From positions 138,580,989 to 138,644,988 of the forward strand of contig OY755038.1 of assembly GCA_963576565.1 (NCBI GenBank): a DNA stretch of 64,000 nt, read 5' to 3'. The position numbers and the translations under genes are program-made. Position 1 is the first letter of the stretch, and every line of letters begins with the position of its first letter. This document shows, piece after piece, positions 11,496 through 22,606 of this stretch. The DNA comes from Aspidapion aeneum (taxonomy: Eukaryota; Arthropoda; Insecta; Coleoptera; Brentidae). The notes beneath the pieces were generated by a model. It made no database searches, had not been told where the DNA came from, and was given only the letters and a program-made list of their open reading frames with translations.

Positions 11496-11847
11496 AAAAA
11501 TATGGGGCAATAATATGTTTTTCAAAAATTACCGATTTTCGGTAGCCAATATCTCAATACGTGTTATGTCAAGGATAAAGTTAGCACAATGATTTTGTTG
11601 GGAATTTATTGCTCTTTATTTTTTAATGAGACATTTTTTTTTGTACAACCTACCGTAATCGAGTTATAGGCACAAAACCGAAAAAATGCACCTTTTCACC
11701 CCCATACGGCACTGAAGCGGGAGGGTTAGGAGTGGGGACTTTTAGTATGTTTACCTCCTAAATGCCCCAAATACATTCCTGAAGAGAAAAATTATCCCCC
11801 CTCCATGCACTCTACAACCCCCTCATGCCCATTCATTGACTGAACTA
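11496..11847 (-). repeat. Right terminal inverted repeat of the long-TIR element
   Basis: Inverted counterpart of 5730-6060. The outermost 40 bp differ by a short indel (an extra TGGGCATGA-like stretch). The block around the shared ACTAAAAGTCCCCACTCCT is well preserved. It is followed by the TGT target duplication at 11848-11850. Confidence 0.8.
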
Positions 11848-11850
11848 TGT

Positions 11851-13356
11851 ATGCAATGGTGTACTCCAACTGAATACCATTTTCTTGAAAGAAATTTCGG
11901 ATTTCATTAGAAACATTCTCCACCATTATCACAGCAAAAACGAGAAATTTTTGTATTGGATTGAGCTGTGACCATTGCTACATATGCTTTAATGTTGCTA
12001 AAAACTTCAGCCGTACTAGCCAGCGTGTAACAAGCAGTTAAATGTGTATAGTCGTCAAAGTCAAAACATATCTCTTTCCATCATAATAAGATGTTGGGTT
12101 TATTGGTCCAAAAACATCACTGTGTATTAATTCCAGTGGTCTTTTTGATCTTACTTTTTCTAGCTTGTGTGGTAACCTCGTTTGTTTTCCTTTAATGCAA
12201 ATGTCACAACTACCATCTTTGCATAATTTTCCAAACCCTAAACTGTACATTTTGTCCAAATTTTGTAGGTTGTTGTAACTGATATGTCCAAAACGTTAGT
12301 GCCAAATTTTTGATAAATTTTCGCAATTAGCTGCACAAGCCTTATTATTTAAAATACTAAAGCTGATTTCATACATTTTATGAATTTTCTTTGCTTCAAA
12401 TACTATGTTTCCAGCTTTGTAAATTACAGCTTTCCCATTTTGATAAACAATATTACAGCCTTTCTTATCCAGCTTTCGTACAGAAATAAGATCAAATTCT
12501 AAACCAGGGACCAATAAAACTTCAGATAAGGTAATTTTCTTCTATTCCATCCACTGATGTGTTAGCTATAATTTCACCTACTTCCTTTGCTTTAAGTGTT
12601 TCTCCGGATTTCGCTATTCTTATTGTTATAGTATTCTCAAGTCTTTTAATGTTTGATAATAAGGATTTATTACTGGTCATATGTTCCGTGGCGCCACTGT
12701 CTAAGTAAAAAATTTCTTTATTTTCAGATGGCTTACTGCTAGACAAAACTAAACTGTATTCTTCCTCGACATTCGCTGGGGTAGCTTTTGAGTTTTGACA
12801 CGTCACATTCATGACATTTATATCTAAATCGTGTATTATTTCCTTTTTGGTAGTTACTGTTGCTATTCTGACTAAATTTCCTATTGCTAACACTTGGTAA
12901 AGACCTTGCTTCAGAAACAATGTTTTCCTACTTTTTAGAAGACTCATCCATTAGCCTATTTTTGACGAAACTCATTGACAAACGATCAGGCGAAAGAGTT
13001 TCCAATGCTGTTACTACATTATCATACTGCAGTGGCATTGTAAGTAGTAAATGACAGACAACATCCATCTCTTCTACTTTGCACCTGTGTATTTAAACTC
13101 TCTAACGAGTTTATCAAATTCAAGAAAATGGACTTCTAAACTCTGCTCTGACGGTTGAAATAACAAAGTTAGCAAGTTTCTTCAGTTTTGCGAGTTCATC
13201 CTCTTTTTTATCAAATACAAACTTTACTTTATTTGTGTACTTTTCCTCAACAAAACTAAGCAGTTCTTTCTCATCTAGTAAAACTTCCAACCTAAATTTC
13301 CAGTTGTTGTAGTTACTTCCATCGCAGAGAGGAATTTTATACTTCTCGTCATCCAT
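11851..13356 (-). pseudogene. Copia gag, protease and first half of integrase
   Basis: From 13356 leftward: a copia gag start (MDDEKYKIPLCDGSNYNNWKF), the gag helical region in a second frame (about 12950-13105), protease DSGATEHM at about 12690, and then the GAG-pre-integrase zinc region with paired histidines and CDICIKGKQ at about 12200. The integrase core follows with SDVFGP (first aspartate) and CDNGGE (second aspartate) near 11930. The frame is broken at least five times. A lone CCHC knuckle expected of copia gag was not found. Confidence 0.87.
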
Positions 13357-13420
13357 TCTCTGAATATTTGTGCTGTATTTATCAATTCCAAGATCTTCAG
13401 TCCTCCTGCCTTGCGTAGTT

Positions 13421-13434
13421 CTGGGCCCATAACC
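13421..13434 (-). promoter_or_regulatory. Copia primer-binding site (initiator-Met tRNA type)
   Basis: The minus-strand sequence GGTTATGGGCCCAG is complementary to the anticodon region of initiator tRNA-Met (CTGGGCCCATAACC). Copia elements prime from an internally cut initiator tRNA-Met, and this is the expected site next to the LTR. It supports the copia call and the position of the LTR end. Confidence 0.82.
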
Positions 13435-13437
13435 TAA

Positions 13438-13559
13438 TGTAATATACTAGCAGAGTAGCACAGAGGTAGTTTAATAGGCGTTTCAATGTGTAAACTACTT
13501 TTTATTAGATGAAAATTATCTGACAACTAAATTATATTTTTCAGCTGATTAACACAACA
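13438..13559 (-). repeat. 5' LTR of the copia element
   Basis: The 122-bp segment reads, on the minus strand, from TGTTGTGTTAATCAG to ATATTACA, with TG and CA ends. It lies next to the primer site. Its partner LTR would lie left of the window, so the boundary rests on the ends and the primer site alone. Confidence 0.65.
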
Positions 13560-13560
13560 T

Positions 13561-15052
13561 ATTATGACAGACACTTATACAAGGATACTAGAATTCCTTA
13601 TAGTTGCTTTCTTCAACAATTTGTTGGATTCCGCTCATACAGAAGAAAAAGCAATTGAAATTGCGAAGCAAGTTACTATAATTCATGCAAAAGGAAACTT
13701 TGAAATAACAAATTGGTGCTCCAATTCAACAAAACTAACAAATATAATGAACACGAATGAAAATGAAAAAGTAGAAATGAAATTCGATGATAAAAATGAC
13801 AAAAGCACAGAAAAGGTTCTTGGAATGTGGTGAGACCTAAAAACAGATTCATTTCTATACTCACTACGCTTTAACAAAGGGAATAAAGACGTTTTAAATG
13901 GAATAAAATTCCTACAAAGAGAGAAGTTTTAAAAATATTAATGTCAATTTATGACCCTTTTGGGGCTTTCGGTTAAAACACCTGCCACAAATTGAACATA
14001 TAGCTATTCCACGTTGCTACCTAAAACATTTCAAAATTGGGAACATTTGAATGTTCAACTTCATATATTTGTTGATGCCAGTGAACACGCAAGTGCAACA
14101 GTTGCTTATTTAAGAATGAAAAACCATAATAATATAGAGTGCACCTTGGTAGGATCTTAAACACATATTGCTTCAATTAGACCAAAAACTATCCCACGCC
14201 TGGAGCTTGATGCGGCTGTAATGGGTGCTAGATTTGCAAAATCACTTAGCGAACATCTTTCTATATCAATAAAAAATATAACCTATTGGTCAGACTCTGT
14301 TATTGTTTTGAGTTGGCTGAGAAAGATGACCCTAGAAAATTTACCAAATACGTAACATACCGAGTAGCGGAAATATAGGAAAATTCAATGACTTCAAATT
14401 GGAGATATGTTCCTACTAAACTTAATGTTGCAGATGATGCAACAAAAAAGACAAACCAATTCTTTCTAAAATATTTGGATCGATAATTCCTTGGCCCAGA
14501 ATTTTTATATCAAGAGGAAGCATTTTGGCCCCGGGACACCATTCTAAAGAAGGAATTAACAGAAAATGCAGAAACTATTCTAGATAATAAAATAATTGAA
14601 AATGCAGAATGTTTGTATGTTGATAAAATAGTCAAAAAGCATTGCTTTATTAAAATTGAAAGATTTTCGTCGTACATTTCACTTTTAAAAACAATGGCTT
14701 ATGCCCTTAGATTCTGTTACATTATGTTATCTATTTATAAGAAAACTGAGAGACCTAAGGATGTTGTTTTAAATTCAAGTGAAATGGAAAATTCTGTATA
14801 ATAATTCGTCAAGTTCAACAAGAATTTTTCGAAGAGGAAATCAAGCAGTTGTCCAAAGATAATAATAAAAATATAAAGGTGACAGTTAAGAAATCAAGTA
14901 TTCTATGCAAAATTTCTTCATGCGTAGATAAAGATGGACTATTACGACTTCGAAGCAGATTAGACCAAGCACAGATTTTAAATTTTGACTTGAGACAACC
15001 TATAATTTTACCAGGTGAATCTTATTTATCAAGTCTAATAATAAAAGACTAA
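13561..15052 (+). pseudogene. BEL RT end, RNase H-like and linker region, degenerate
   Basis: The sequence starts within RT at FFNNLLDSAHTEEKAIE, the BEL version of the YVDDLLDS active-site region. The YVDD position here reads FFNN, so the catalytic aspartates are lost or masked by mutation. Then comes ITNWCSNS, typical of BEL. From 13835 to 14850 recognisable BEL pieces (SIYDPFG, RVAEI, WRYVPTKLNVADDATK) appear across three frames with stops. 14849-15052 carries the segment before integrase (LLRLRSRLDQAQ). Confidence 0.8.
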
Positions 15053-15634
15053 ACTGTTGTTCATGAAATAAGACAAAAATACTATATACCAAAACTAAGA
15101 AGAGCTTTATACAAAGTGAAACGAGAATGCCAAATGTATAAAATCAAACTTGCTGAACCTATAGCTCCAGAAATGTCACCTCTACCTGATTGTCGGCTTG
15201 CTGTATCTCAAGCTCCTTTTATTTATACTGGAGTTGATTATTTTGGACCTATCACTGTTAAAATTGGAAGAAGATTAGAGAAACGCTGGAGAGTTCTGTT
15301 TACTTGCTTATCAATAAGGGCAATTCATGTAGAAGTGGCTTACAAATTGGACGCTGACAGTTGTATAATTTGTTTTCCTAAATTTAATAATCGAAGAGGC
15401 CGACCACGTCATATTTATTGTGACAGAGGGATCAACTTTATTGCTACAGAAAGACTATTAAAACAAGATCTAAAAACTTTACGCCATTATCTCCGCACAT
15501 GGGAGAGACTTGTTAAAGCCGTTAAAATTGCTCTGTACGTTGCCTTACCCAATCATCACACACCAAGTGACGAATTACTACAAGCATGTTTAGTAACTGC
15601 AGAAAATATTGTAAACTCTAGACCTCTTACATAT
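15053..15634 (+). pseudogene. BEL integrase, N-terminal and core part
   Basis: The frame from about 15116 contains the zinc-region remnant KRECQMYK, then GVDYFGPITVK (first catalytic aspartate), TCLSIRAIHVE and CDRGINFIAT (second aspartate), and ends in NSRPLTY. Here gypsy copy 2 enters. Coding resumes across the insertion at 26564 in the same frame once one ATAT copy is discounted. Confidence 0.85.
15631..15634 (+). repeat. Target-site duplication ATAT, left of gypsy copy 2
   Basis: ATAT immediately precedes TGTTAC and is repeated after GTAACA at 26560-26563. It is part of the BEL codons for the residues TY. Confidence 0.88.
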
Positions 15635-16062
15635 TGTTACAAATTTAAGTTAAATTTTATAGTTAGAATTTATTTAGGTTTAGTGTAATATTAGGTTGAC
15701 GTATCTTGGTTGTATTCTTAGTCTAGGTATTAGTTGCGTTATCTATGACACTTGTGCTTGGCCGCGTACCTTCTGGAAGAAACGAAAATGCTCGTGAATC
15801 GAAGAAGGATGGATGGTTCTCGAATAGTAGACAGACCCTATATATAGGGCCGGACGTCGAGCATCGGGCAGTCACAGATAACCAATGGTAGTGATCGCTA
15901 GATGTTAACGCGAAGTTAATAGGCGGATTAAAGTAGTGAATTATTATAGTTATACTTATTAATAAGTTTAAGTGCGTGTTTTTGTACATAATTTGTCGAA
16001 ATAAATTGACGTATCGTTTTCAACAATTGCGAGTTTTAATTTGTCGTTGTGAACCCGTAACA
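15635..16062 (+). repeat. 5' LTR of gypsy copy 2
   Basis: Runs from TGTTACAAATT to CCCGTAACA. It contains a TATA-like tatatatagg near 15838 and, just upstream, TTCTCGAATAG, which is two of the three units of a heat-shock element. Its central block (CACTTGTGCTTGGCCGCG) differs from copies 1 and 3. Confidence 0.95.
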
Positions 16063-16064
16063 AT

Positions 16065-16082
16065 TGGTGTCAGAAGTGAGAT
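16065..16082 (+). promoter_or_regulatory. Primer-binding site, tRNA-Leu type
   Basis: TGGTGTCAGAAGTGAGAT lies two bases after the LTR. It is complementary, with one mismatch, to the 3' end of a leucine tRNA (CCCACTTCTGACA plus CCA). Copy 3 has the perfect version. Confidence 0.82.
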
Positions 16083-16255
16083 TAAAAGAAATAAATAGTG
16101 CAAAGACGATCCTTATACAGTACCACCGGCTAGGACAATTAAAAAGAAGGAGAGTAAGTGATTTTGCCAGAATATTCAGAACTGAATAGTGCAAAGACTA
16201 CCCTTATATAGTACCACCGGCTAGGACAATTGGACAGAAGAACAGTAAGTTATTT

Positions 16256-16607
16256 TTCCAGAATATGCGAAGAAGTGCGATATTGTTTTATTCAAAAACC
16301 AAAAGAGATATTTGAGAACCGACTTCGAAATTAACCTTACAGTCCAAAAATTGATAATTAGAGAGATTTTCTAGAATATTCTATCACTTTCTACGACGTT
16401 CTATTCAGAAACTAGAAGAGATATACAAATACCGATTTCGATAGTAGCTTAGTTATTTTAAAAGTAAGAATTAGAAATTATTTCTAGAATATTCCATAAC
16501 ATTCTACGACGGTCTATTCGAGAAACAAAAGAGATAATTAAAAAGTGACTTCTACATTTGTCTAGTAGCAGAAAGAGTAACATTTACCAGTATATTGCAG
16601 AACATTC
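16256..16607 (+). promoter_or_regulatory. 113-bp leader repeats with heat-shock-element-like motifs, copy 2
   Basis: The motif TTCnnGAAnnTTC or a near match recurs at 16256, 16369, 16482 and 16595, exactly 113 bp apart. The second and third are perfect three-unit elements; the first and last have one mismatch each. The surrounding sequence repeats with the same period. It lies in the untranslated leader, between primer site and gag. Confidence 0.75.
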
Positions 16608-16798
16608 CATTAGGTTCTATTTAAGAATTGGTAGAGATATCGAAAAACCGACTGCGACATTAGCTTTATAGCCCAAAAACAAACGTTTATAGAGATTTGT
16701 CAGAAAGTTGATGCTTACCAGACAAGGATCGGCAAAGATGGAAGATCTAACTAAAATGATTTTTTTTACGGGTATGCGCACTCGCAAGGAGATCCCTA

Positions 16799-17291
16799 TC
16801 ACGCTCGAGAAGCGGCAAGTGCGCGGAAATGTTGGTGTGTGTTGGTTTTGAAACGGTTCAGGTTGTAACCCGCAGGGAAAACTGTCGCAGGGAGTTTATT
16901 CCACAGCGATGCTGTTCTCCAGAGATATGAATTCTGATATAATGAGGTTCTTGGTGCCTCTATTTTGACAATAAATTGATGGTTACCGTCTGTTTGACGT
17001 GTTCGCCTAGTAGGTGCTACTCCCGGGGGGATCATACGTGCCAACTCTTCAGAGCATTTTCCGTGATAATACCTGTAGAAGAGAGATAGATCGCCCACAG
17101 TTCTTCGATGTTCGAGACTATCCAAGCTACGGGTAAGTGCGGGATCATTGATCAGCTTGATAGCTCGTTTTTGCACGGTGTTCAAAAGCATTAAGGTATG
17201 TTTGGGTGCCGCACTCCATATATGTGAGCAGTACTCCATAGTTGGTCGAATCTGGGCTTTGTAGAGTGTCAGCAGTTGGCTTGGTGTATAC
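16799..17291 (-). pseudogene. LINE RT C-terminal domain (downstream part)
   Basis: The minus-strand frame begins with LYTPSQLLTLYKAQIRPT and continues MEYCSHIWSAAPKHTLM, then the C-terminal region with LWNKLPATVFP. It is the direct continuation of the 19778-20426 frame once the DNA element and one AGAT copy are set aside. Confidence 0.85.
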
Positions 17292-17295
17292 AGAT

Positions 17296-19773
17296 CACAG
17301 TGCGACCCTGTATTTTTTAAGTTTTTTAAGATGTCCGCAAAATTATTTTTATGGGGTGTAAATGCGGTTTTATTAGTCGTTATAAAACACTATATTTTAA
17401 AATCAAATCAGATCCTTTTTTCTAAAAAATTTGAATTTCAAAAATTTATCATTTTTTTACAATTTTTTTATATAATTATCCTATAGAATCATATTTAAAG
17501 TACTTTAAGTAAATGATTATAGCCGTAATAAACAAAAGAACTAAACTTGTAACTACTTTTGTCATAATTTATTAAGATTATTAAATAATTTTAATAGGGC
17601 TAAGGCAACAAAAAAATAATTAAGTTCCTAAAGAATGGTATGGTAACAAAACTAAATTCTATTTGAACTAAATTTAACAAGCTTTCAAAAGTTGCTCTGC
17701 CTACCGTTCATCAATAATAATTGTGTTTATTTTGTATTTATTCCAAATAGTTAAAAATTCCCTATTAATCGATTCTCCAGCTTGTTCTGACCAAATGCTG
17801 TTTTGTAAGATGCTGTAGTATGCAGTGAATTTTAAGGGTTTGTGTCACCCCGGCATGTTCTAAAACGGCTTCTAAGTGCTTTAAATCTGCTTCAAGTTCA
17901 ACGTATGTTTGAACAGAACCGAAGCATTGTTCAACAATTGAAAGCAGATACAAATGGCATTACGAAAATATAATCTGTCTCTCCTAGCACTTCTCGTGAT
18001 GTTAAATGGTTTGTATTCTTTAGGAGCTTTCTGCAGGCATTGCCTTCAAATATTTAGCCGTGGTAGTGTTTTGCAATCACGTTTAGCTTTTTTGGCCATT
18101 TAAGCGTATTTTCTCTGTCAAGAAGTGGTACTAGGCCATTCCAAAATACATGATTAACAAACCCCTGCAACAGATGAAGTGCAGGTAGGATGCATTTCTG
18201 AAAGACACAAAGATCTTCCTGTTCCTCAAATAGGGGTTTGTTAATAACACTAAAAGATTCTTTGGCTCTTTTGATATTAGAATCCAAATATGTGTTAAAT
18301 TTATTAAAATATAACTTTAGATCCCCATATGATCTTGGCTCCTTTTCATAACTTAAGCTATAAGACCTCATCTCTGTAAGGGAAATGTGGCAATAAGGTC
18401 ACGGGTAGCTGGACGTTGCTGTTTGCATTCCATTCACGATAAGCAGTAGTTTAAAGACACAAACTTGAACGATATACTATTTAGGTTTGTTATTTGAAAT
18501 AGTTTGGTAATATTTTTATAAGTTTCTTTAATATCAGCATTTTTTAAATCAGTAAGTCTCCCTTTCTTTGCAGCACTATCGCCTTCGCTGTATTTTGTAC
18601 TACACATTTCAACTGAAAATTTTTGGAAATCTTTAAGGAATATGAAGGCATATTTTAAAAAAGTTTTGACCTCCATCGCTTACAACTTTTTAGTTCATAT
18701 TTTGTCCCACGGTTTGTCTTTCTTTAATAATTCTTTCAACAAGATGACTTGCATCAGCATAAATAAAGGGTCTGGAAGATTTACCTTCGCTGGTTTCAAA
18801 TTCAAAATGATCCTTTTTCTAACAGTCTAAAAGCATCTTGGATTTCTCTTGGTGGTGTTATCTATAATTCAATGATATAGATTGTTTGCCAGCTCAACTT
18901 CTTATAAAATTGGTAATTTTTTCCATATTTCTATTAGAGAATCCCTCATTTGTTTGTAAATTATCTAAGTGTTCCTGAGTAAAACAGTTTAGTTGTTGCT
19001 GGATTTAAAGTTACCTTTGCCGTTTTGCCCCCTGTAGATAAATTAACAGAAATGTTTTTATACGCTTTGGAAGAACGGAAAGTAGTATTTTCTTGACGTT
19101 GACGATTGTTGTTTAGAAGAAATCTTTTTTTTGGATGACATTTAGTTGTTGCAGTCTGACAAATTACACAATTGCACTCATAAAAACTTCTAGTTTCCTT
19201 CGAAACTAATATTTTGTCAAATTCAGGCATTTTTGTCATTTTACGCTTTAAAGTACCGTTTTATTTTCTTTCTTAGGGAAATCCGACATCGAGTGCAAAT
19301 AGATAATGGGTATTTACTATCTAAGTCACTAAAGTTTGTATCCAAAAGTTCACATATGAGTTCTTTAGTTTTTGTTGTAATTTTAAATGAAACACAACAA
19401 AAACATACCTATCAAACATAACACGGCGTCTTTTTATTCTTTTGTTTTTAAAATCATGGCATTCTTGATTGTGGGCCACTACCCAAAAGTCACCAACTGA
19501 TTGATTTTGACAAAATGCTGTCTGACATATTTTGACAGTCTTTCAGACAGTGATTTAAATCTAGGGGTTTTTAATTTAATTTTTTATAGGTCGTACGCCC
19601 CGAAAACGTAAATTGTAATAGTGAAAATGAAAAAAAGCAAAAAATATACAAAAGGATCTTTTCCGATTTTAAAATATCGTGATTTTAGACGATCAATTAA
19701 TAAACTTGTATAAACTATAAACAGTTTTTAGCGGACATGTCAAAAAACTTAAAAATTACAGGGTCGCACTGTG
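17296..19773. mobile_element. TIR DNA transposon nested in the LINE
   Basis: The ends are inverted repeats starting CACAGTGCGACCCTGTA, with similarity to about 43 bp (ending ATGTCCGC). They are flanked by AGAT at 17292-17295 and 19774-19777. Removing the element with one AGAT joins the LINE reading frame. A 4-bp duplication with CAC ends does not let me name a superfamily with confidence. The interior carries decayed minus-strand coding. Confidence 0.85.
17765..19239 (-). pseudogene. Decayed protein of the TIR transposon, possible transposase
   Basis: Four minus-strand pieces follow one another. The N-terminal piece (18961-19239) has a C-x-C-x-x-C cluster (ECNCVICQ). A middle piece lies at 18434-18676. 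A third (18054-18371) ends in WPKKLNVIAKHYHG, followed in another frame by IFEGNACRKLLKN. A last piece lies at 17765-17953. The layout resembles uncharacterised transposon proteins of insects and other invertebrates from my general knowledge. I cannot identify catalytic residues. Stops and frameshifts make it non-functional. Confidence 0.5.
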
Positions 19774-19777
19774 AGAT

Positions 19778-21266
19778 GTCTTGTACGAAATAGCACCCCA
19801 AGCTTTTGGGACGCCCTTTTAGCTATATCTGCCACGTGACTGTGCCAAGACATGTTGGTCTCTGCAGTTACTCCTAAGATGTTCAACTGGCTCTGCAATG
19901 CGACAGCACTTCCAGATAACATGATGTTTGGCTCACCAGTGTTGGACTTTTTTGAAAACAGGGCTGCTTGGGTTTTCTGCGCGTTGAACTGTACAAGGTT
20001 TTTGTTGCCCCAGTCCTCTATTATCTCCAAGTCGTTATTTATCTGTGATATTTCAGTTAGTCTAAGGAAATGGAATTCACGTGCGGAGAGACATGTGGGT
20101 GGTATGACTGAGGAGACTACATTGCCATCATCTGCAAAGCAATAAAGTGGATTTACTGTTTTATCTATGAGGTCATTTATGTAAATCAGAAAAAGTGTTG
20201 GCGAAAGGATTGCTCCCTGTGGTACACCAGCATTTGTTTGGTAAGAGTTGGAGTTCCGGCCATCCAGTGCAACATAAATGGATCTATCCTTAAGGTAACT
20301 TTCAAACCAAGTGCAAAGTCTCGGCGACAATCCCGTTGCTTTGAGCTTGTTGAGCAGATTTTCATGCCAGACTTTATCGAATGCTTTAGATATATCTAAG
20401 GCAATTGTTCTTGTTTCACCTCGCAACTCAATCGCTTTTTGCCATAAGTGAGTGACGTATGTAAGTAAATCGCCAGTTGACCTATATTTTCGAAATGCTT
20501 ATTGCTTGTCGTTGATAATTTTGTACTTTTCCAAGTACTTGGTTAGGTGATTGTTCACAACTCTTTCCATTACTTTTGATATCACCGGAAGTAGAGCAAT
20601 TGGTCTATAGTTTAACGGATCTGTCTTTTTTCCTTTCTCTGGAATGGGTTGTACTGCGGCAGACTTCCATGATGATGGATATACTCCTTGCCTATCAGAT
20701 AAATTGAATAATTTTGCGAAAGTTGGGGTGATTTCGCTAGCACAACTTTTGAGTACTATCGCGGGAATGCCATCTGGACCCATTGCTTTGTTTGTATCCA
20801 ACTTTTTAAGGGATTTTCGTATTTCTCTGTGACAAAAGGGTATCTCTGGCATACTGTGGGAAACCCTTTCAATAAACGGTGGAGTTTTTCCATTTGGCAC
20901 TGTTTGAGGAGGTTTGAGTTGGAGGAAAAGATTTTGGCCAGCATATTGGCTTTTTCCTCTGATGTTGTGGCTAAGTGAGTATTTTTATCTGTAAGTGGTG
21001 GTATGGATGACTTGGTGAAGTTTGGTCCAACGGCTTTTGCAAGAGACCAAAAGGACCTAGAACTACTTGGAAAATTCAGCAACCTGTTTTTTATTCTTTG
21101 ATTGTATGTTTCTTTGGCGGCGTCAATAGTAATTTTGCAACTATTTCTAGCTTCTATAAATTCTGTGTGGTTTTGAGCGGTTTGTTGTCGTTTCCAAAGG
21201 TTATATGCTCTGTGTTTTTTCTGTACAGCCATTTGACACTGGCTGTTCAACCAAGGTTTTGCATTA
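19778..21266 (-). pseudogene. LINE ORF2 linker and reverse transcriptase (upstream part)
   Basis: Reading leftward from 21266: the linker with AKPWLNSQCQ and SFWSLAKAVGPNF; the RT start with KAMGPDGIPA and NYRPIALLPVISKVMERV; then, in a second frame, LDISKAFDKVWHENLL, GVPQGAILSPTLF and the active-site box YCFADDGNVVS. There is a stop near 20499 and a frame overlap near 20760-20900. The endonuclease is absent. Confidence 0.87.
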
Positions 21267-21278
21267 GCTCTGCATGCG

Positions 21279-22570
21279 ATGCAGGCTCTAGCAGCTCAAA
21301 TGGCTCAAAACCAGAACGATATAAGACAGACCATCGAACAAAACCAGGACGACATGAAACAGACCATGGAACAAAACCAAAACAATATGAGACAGACCAT
21401 TGAACAAAATCAGAACGACATGAAACAGACCATTGAACAAAACCAGAACGATATGAAACAGACATTTGAGCAAAGATTAGATAGCATTCAAGAAAACTTC
21501 GATCAAATAAAGAGCAACTCCGAACAGCTGAGAGAAGAGTTCAAGACTGCAACCGAAGATCTTAAGGAAGAAATAACTCAAAGAATGCATAGTCTGGAAC
21601 AAAAGATACAAAATAAATTGCAGAATGTAGAAGAAAAGGTACAAAACAAATTGCAGAATGTTGAAGAAAAAGTGGAGACCAAACTACAGAATGTTAGGGA
21701 AGAAGTTTTTCAAACCATGGAAGAAAAATTCCAGGACATGTCAAAACAATTTATACAGCTTCAGAAAGAACACAACAAAATAAAAGCTCAAGGATGTGTT
21801 GTAAATTCCAACCAAAACATTAAGCCTCCAAATTTTGATGGTACGTCTTCCTGGTCTACTTACAAACAACAGTTTGAAGCTGCCGCTGCTGCAAATGGTT
21901 GGGATGATGACGAAAAAGCTAGAGCTTTGTTAGTAGGTCTGGGAGAACCTGCTCTGGGACTTTTACGGTCCATTCCAGTCGAACAAAAACAGAATTATAA
22001 CGCTTTAGTGGCAGCGTTAGAAAGAAGGTATGGAGACGAACACTTGCGAAATTTACATTGGTCAGAATTAAATGTTCGTCAATAAAGAGCAGGGGAGTCA
22101 TTACAAGAGTATGAAGCGGACATCAGCAGACTTAAATGCCAGAAAATTTCCCTTCATGGTAGATCGCTTTATTAACGGCTTGCGAGACACGGACTTAGCA
22201 AAATTACTTCGTCGAGAACGCTTCCATACCAGCAGCGAAGTGTTGATTCGAGCCCTTGAAATTGAGTCATCAAATAATATGTCCAGGCCAAAAGTAAGGG
22301 CTGCCTCAATTCAGGAGGGTGAAGAAATGAGCAATGAACAAGAGGTTCCCTCAAAGACGCTAATTCTTCAATCACTGATAGAGAAGATTGACCCTTTAAA
22401 TGAAAACAGACGTCCCTCTCCAAATGGAAAGTGTTTTAGATGCGGACGTACAGGGCATATTCAACGCGATTGTCGTGTCCATCATCATTCATCAATCATT
22501 TTAGTTAGATCTTCCACCAAATGAGGTCTCGCTCACCATCTAGCGGGACAGAGTACCGAAGAAGAAATCA
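21279..22570 (+). pseudogene. gag of gypsy copy 2
   Basis: The N-terminus is a run of five 11-residue repeats (QTIEQNQNDMK type) followed by KLQNVEEKVQ-type repeats, predicted to be a long coiled coil. The capsid region follows, with FDGTSSWSTYKQQF. A stop near 22083, a small deletion near 22135 and an extra segment of about 38 bp just after the CCHC knuckle (about 22436-22520) break it. The LINE at 16761-21278 separates its first codons from the rest. Confidence 0.88.
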
Positions 22571-22606
22571 GGAAAACTAAAACTAGTCAACGCAGAGGGG
22601 CCGGTT

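Larger units (their letters stand above)
5730..11847. mobile_element. DNA transposon with long imperfect terminal inverted repeats
   Basis: The two ends are inverted copies of each other. The left begins TAGTCCAGTCAACGAA and the right, on the opposite strand, begins TAGTTCAGTCAATGAA. The similarity continues inward for roughly 300 bp. A 3-bp direct repeat TGT (5727-5729 and 11848-11850) flanks it. Removing the element with one repeat joins the two copia integrase halves at the expected place. I cannot assign a superfamily. The only candidate coding remnant of its own is a cysteine-rich segment at 10157-10370. A LINE inserted later occupies much of the interior. Confidence 0.8.
4774..13559 (-). 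mobile_element. Ty1/copia element, reverse orientation, split by two insertions
   Basis: Reading on the minus strand from the right: an LTR (13438-13559), a primer site, gag, protease, the integrase zinc region and the first half of the integrase core up to about 11851. The coding sequence resumes at about 5726 with the second half of the integrase and continues into RT, until gypsy copy 1 interrupts it at 4773. The middle (5730-11847) is a separate DNA transposon. The RNase H part and 3' LTR lie beyond the left window edge. Many frameshifts show the element is dead. Its right LTR abuts BEL/Pao coding sequence, so it appears to have inserted into BEL. Confidence 0.88.
16761..21278 (-). mobile_element. 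5'-truncated LINE, reverse orientation, inside gypsy copy 2 gag start
   Basis: A poly-A tail (seen as T at 16760-16767 on the plus strand) marks the 3' end. The 5' end at about 21270 falls between the endonuclease and RT domains, so the endonuclease is missing. This is the usual result of incomplete target-primed reverse transcription. The insertion is at the first codons of gag. The host sequence stops at ctaaaatgat and resumes at atgcaggctc, with GAT as a possible short duplication. A DNA transposon (17296-19773) splits the LINE. Confidence 0.88.

Noticed and set aside
21247..21473. Repetitive antisense ORFs with SVSYRSGFVQ-like repeats
   Set aside because: They are the reverse reading of the QTIEQNQNDMK coding repeats of gag.
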